Assembly: GCA_033557685.1 (NCBI GenBank)
Contig: JAWQRN010000258.1
Span: 1-32,801, forward strand
Direction: 5' to 3'
DNA: 32,801 nt
Source: Sperchopsis tessellata
Lineage: Eukaryota > Arthropoda > Insecta > Coleoptera > Hydrophilidae
The notes below the pieces were generated by a model that searched no databases, had not been told where the DNA came from, and saw only the letters and a list, made by a program, of their open reading frames with translations. The first letter of the stretch is position 1, and every line of letters begins with the position of its first letter. Both the position numbers and the translations under genes were made by a program. Positions 30,601 to 32,801 of this stretch are shown here, one piece after another.

Positions 30601-31048
30601 GCACTGATCTCAATCAAATCATACAGACAAAAAAATTTGTTTATTATTCTGTTTTGAAAATAACTTTTTATTACAGTTTTACATCGCAATGCTGTCGATA
30701 CACTCTCTATTCCTTTCCATCAACCAGTTTTTAATGTGTATTCGACACGAGTGGAAAGATTGTTCAGCGTATTCACCTCCAGCGACAGTGGTTCTTTTGC
30801 TTTTCTTAAGCTTTGAGGCTGTGCTCTTTGCAATATTCACAGCTGTGATGCTGGGTACGCAAGTTCAAGCAATATGGAACGATGAAACAGGCATCGAACA
30901 ATTGAAGAAAGAAGAAGCACGGTGGGTGAAGAAATCTCGGTGGAAAAGCATACAAGCAGTTTTTGGAAGGTTTTCCATAGGATGGTTCTCTCCGTTCGCT
31001 AGGCCCACACCCAAAACTAAATTTGAAAGTTATTTATATTCTGTTTAG
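27676..31048 (+). CDS. Palmitoyltransferase of the ZDHHC3/7 (GODZ) group
   Basis: DHHC enzymes transfer palmitate to cysteines of membrane proteins; this subgroup acts at the Golgi. Four coding exons: 27676-27945, 28472-28608, 30215-30299 and 30677-31048, phases consistent, 287 residues plus stop, near the usual ~300. The N-terminus has CCGGMFWCIRDICGI and two membrane segments. The cysteine-rich domain runs FKCPKCCSIKPERAHHCSVC then QRCIRKMDHHCPWVNNCVGE with the catalytic DHHC. Two more membrane segments follow (FYIAMLSIHSLFLSI and VVLLLFLSFEAVLFAIFTAV), then ETGIEQLKKEEARW. ATG at 27679 has the better context and could be the true start. Intron 2 has a GC donor (AG|GCAAGA). Other introns are GT-AG. 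Intron 2 carries an antisense LINE. Confidence 0.93.
28609..28610 (+). other. GC splice donor of DHHC intron 2
   Basis: Exon 2 ends TGT CAA AG and the intron begins GCAAGA. Only this junction joins in phase with exon 3 (G TGC ATT CGC) to restore the invariant CxxCxRCxxxMDHHC run. GC-AG introns with a strong AG|GCAAG context are a known minor class. Confidence 0.8.
28690..30150 (-). mobile_element. LINE fragment in DHHC intron 2
   Basis: Minus-strand frames give, in order, RGLRQGFPLSPILFTVYLAD and FERELEKVQVGGIA (RT palm), then FADDFVLLANK (catalytic box) and KAFEKYLDGKL. Next come KKAIAAMCQLWEVGKRKFKN, the region with RKIAKYGEIPNYLK, and a Cys-rich end CRLCEEGIETIEYLLTEC. It resembles R1/RTE-like insect LINEs whose C-terminus carries a CxxC…H…C knuckle. 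Multiple stops and frameshifts. Opposite in sense to the host transcript. Confidence 0.75.
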
Positions 31049-31081
31049 TTAATTTATTGTTTTTAAGTGATTAGTATTATT

Positions 31082-31087
31082 AATAAA
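31082..31087 (+). terminator. Polyadenylation signal of the DHHC gene
   Basis: A canonical AATAAA 34 bases after the stop codon, in AT-rich sequence. It implies a very short 3' UTR. Confidence 0.6.
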
Positions 31088-31780
31088 CATATCTTTTTAT
31101 AAAGTCTAAAGACTTGTTTATATAACCCTTTTAAGATTTTCAGTGGTGTAGTTTGGAATGAGATTCACTAATTTCATATTTACAAACATTGCGACTGTTG
31201 ATTTACGCTACGATTATGCCATATTTTCATATGTAACGGCTCTTTTCACTAGTTTAATTTTTAAATACATATTCTATCTATGGATGTTGAAAGTAAAACT
31301 AACAAAATTCATTGTTATCATTAGGTTTTCCGGTTTTACTGAATTAAAATTGATTGTTGTTCGTAAGTCAAAATTAATTTAACCTCAGCGGGACAGGTTT
31401 TTGCCAGGTTGAATCATTATTACTTGGTGAATATTGTATCTATCTCTTTCTTATAATGTTATTTTTTTAAACATAGCTTAAGTGCATAATTTAAATGTTT
31501 CACATACCTTGATTTCACACTATCCTGATACCGAAACTCTGATCAGAAGTTGAATTTATTTGACAAAACAAATGCAGCTCTGCATACAGATGATTAGCAG
31601 TAGCGTCACATTTCAGAGGTGTATTTATAACTAAAACAAAATTAAATTAAAACGATTTTGTCACATATTTTTTTAGGTACTTTGTGTTTTTTCACTTAAA
31701 CAAATTACTTTAAATATTTGTGTTGCTGAAAAATTTGCTGATCGACATTTTTGGTTTTAATATTTCAAGGTCAGGAAAAG
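31088..31780. other. Spacer
   Basis: AT-rich. A 74-codon frame at 31158-31382 is hydrophobic and of low complexity, and matches nothing I recognise. Confidence 0.4.
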
Positions 31781-31784
31781 CACT

Positions 31785-32474
31785 AATGGCAACCGAATTG
31801 GACTTCTGGCGACGAGCTGCAGGTAAGGTTAGAAAGGTATACCAACGAAAGCTTCCGGGAAATCATGGTAGTCACTCACACAATAGCTGATGACGTACAT
31901 GTCAAACAACTCAGATGGTACGGCCACATACAATGTCGGAAGAACGGCTCCCAAATCAAATCTTCAAATATACACCGCAAGGAAGACAAAAAAGAGGAAG
32001 GAACTGAGGGAAAGAGGAAAAAGAGAGGACCTTTGGAAAGATAGAGAAGAGTGGAGGCTGGAAACCGGAAGATGTTGGAGGACGTTTTAAAACGTTATAT
32101 TCAGAAAGATGCACATTGAATATTTCAACTTCGTAGAATTTATTTTGGAGTTTTTCTTGAAGTGAAAGAAAAGAAGTTGAAAGGGAAGAAATACCCGAAA
32201 ACTATAAGTAGATACAAGCAAATACTTGGGGGTTATTGTGAGTAAAAAAGGGAGAATAGACGAGGAAATAAATAAAAGAACTGAAGTAGCGGAAAGATTG
32301 TTCAACGCTATCAAAAGGACATTCCTGGGTAAGAGAGAAAGTGGACATACACAGAAACGGGGTGATACCCGTACTGACATATGCAAGCGAATCGTCGACA
32401 AAGACAGAAAAGCACCAAACCAAATAAGAAGCATGGATATGAGGTATTCGAGGAAGATGAGGGCAAAGCAATAA
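31785..32474 (+). mobile_element. LINE C-terminal remnants, rearranged
   Basis: Frames of a plus-strand LINE tail: ATELDFWRRAAGKVRK, ESFREIMVVTHTIADDVHVK, QLRWYGHIQ, a shift, then MSEERLPNQIFKYTPQGRQK. After about 32200 an earlier region of such a polyprotein appears: LGVIVSKKGRIDEEINKRTE, VAERLFNAIKRTFLG and QIRSMDMRYSRKMR. In intact elements the 'YLGxxxxxxGxIDEEI…' block precedes the 'RRxAGxSRxDxxRNExIRExM…VKQLRWYGHVxRMxEERLP' block. Here the order is reversed, so two copies or a rearrangement is involved. Confidence 0.7.
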
Positions 32475-32559
32475 ACCTACACCCTAAATAACAAAATGGA
32501 GAACAAGAAATATAACATAAATGAAATAAAAACAGCAAACATTCTAAATGATAGAGTAT

Positions 32560-32801
32560 GCTAACAATTATTTTGCAGAAATTGGCGAAAGCCTAGTAGG
32601 CAAAATTCTACAAAAGAACGGACACCCAATTTGCACAACAACGTTAAACAAAGAGAAGTCATTTTACTTATTAGAATGCTACTCAAATGAAGTAATGAAA
32701 GTAATAACAACCTTAAAAAATGGAAAGGCTCCAGGCAGTGGCGGAATAAGAGCAGAAACTATCAAAGAACTGGGTCAAGAAATAATCCCAATAATTACAA
32801 G
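32560..32801 (+). mobile_element. LINE fragment entering the RT domain, cut by window edge
   Basis: One open frame reads NYFAEIGESLVGKILQKNG, then SFYLLECYSNEVMKVITTLK and NGKAPGSGGIRAETIKELGQ. 'LKNxKAPGxDGIxxExxK' is the start of the RT fingers in jockey/I/R1-like elements; here D is replaced by S (GSGGI). The frame is open to the right edge, so the element continues outside. Confidence 0.7.

Overview
This window looks like nuclear DNA from an AT-rich, transposon-laden arthropod genome, almost certainly an insect. The spliced genes have GT-AG introns, and long decayed reverse-transcriptase and transposase remnants fill the introns and spacers. A beetle is a reasonable guess from the load of LINEs, foldback elements and MITEs, but nothing seen fixes the order. 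No bacterial operon, CRISPR array or rRNA gene is present, and the only tRNA-like sequence is a SINE.

Three host genes can be read with confidence. A nicotinamide riboside kinase (NAD+ salvage) is an intact single coding exon at 5398-6042 (+). The m6A-writer subunit Virilizer/VIRMA is complete on the minus strand from 23119 to 11846. It has seven coding exons whose splice phases all close, giving a predicted 1872 residues. A Golgi-type DHHC palmitoyltransferase of the ZDHHC3/7 group is complete on the plus strand at 27676-31048. It has four coding exons, 287 residues and one GC-AG intron. A fourth, tentative gene is represented by two phase-compatible exons on the minus strand at 1001-1242. 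They encode a 'TPxHEE' motif reminiscent of MCRIP/FAM195 proteins, and the gene would run off the left edge.

The rest is mostly mobile DNA. From left to right it holds: a 635-bp MITE with 19-bp terminal inverted repeats and a TTA target duplication (2193-2833); foldback elements of one family at 2909-3000, 4839-5357 and 12035-12335; a Tigger/pogo-like transposase relic (about 6300-6775); a 2.65-kb transposon with roughly 650-bp terminal inverted repeats around a decayed unnamed protein (about 7000-9660); and two complementary remnants of one unnamed multi-copy protein-coding element (10655-11290 and 25937-26860). Next come a mariner/Tc1-class transposase relic between two LINE fragments inside virilizer intron 4 (13690-17280), a 215-bp tRNA-derived SINE with a perfect 10-bp target duplication (23676-23890), a 190-bp MITE (24101-24289), a LINE inside DHHC intron 2 (28690-30150), and a patchwork of LINE pieces to the right edge (31785-32801).

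The host genes do not form a functional cluster: RNA methylation, NAD+ salvage and protein palmitoylation are unrelated. The most notable content is the set of unnamed transposable families with coding remnants and the splice structure of virilizer around its transposon-filled intron. I did not find a convincing new molecular system beyond these.
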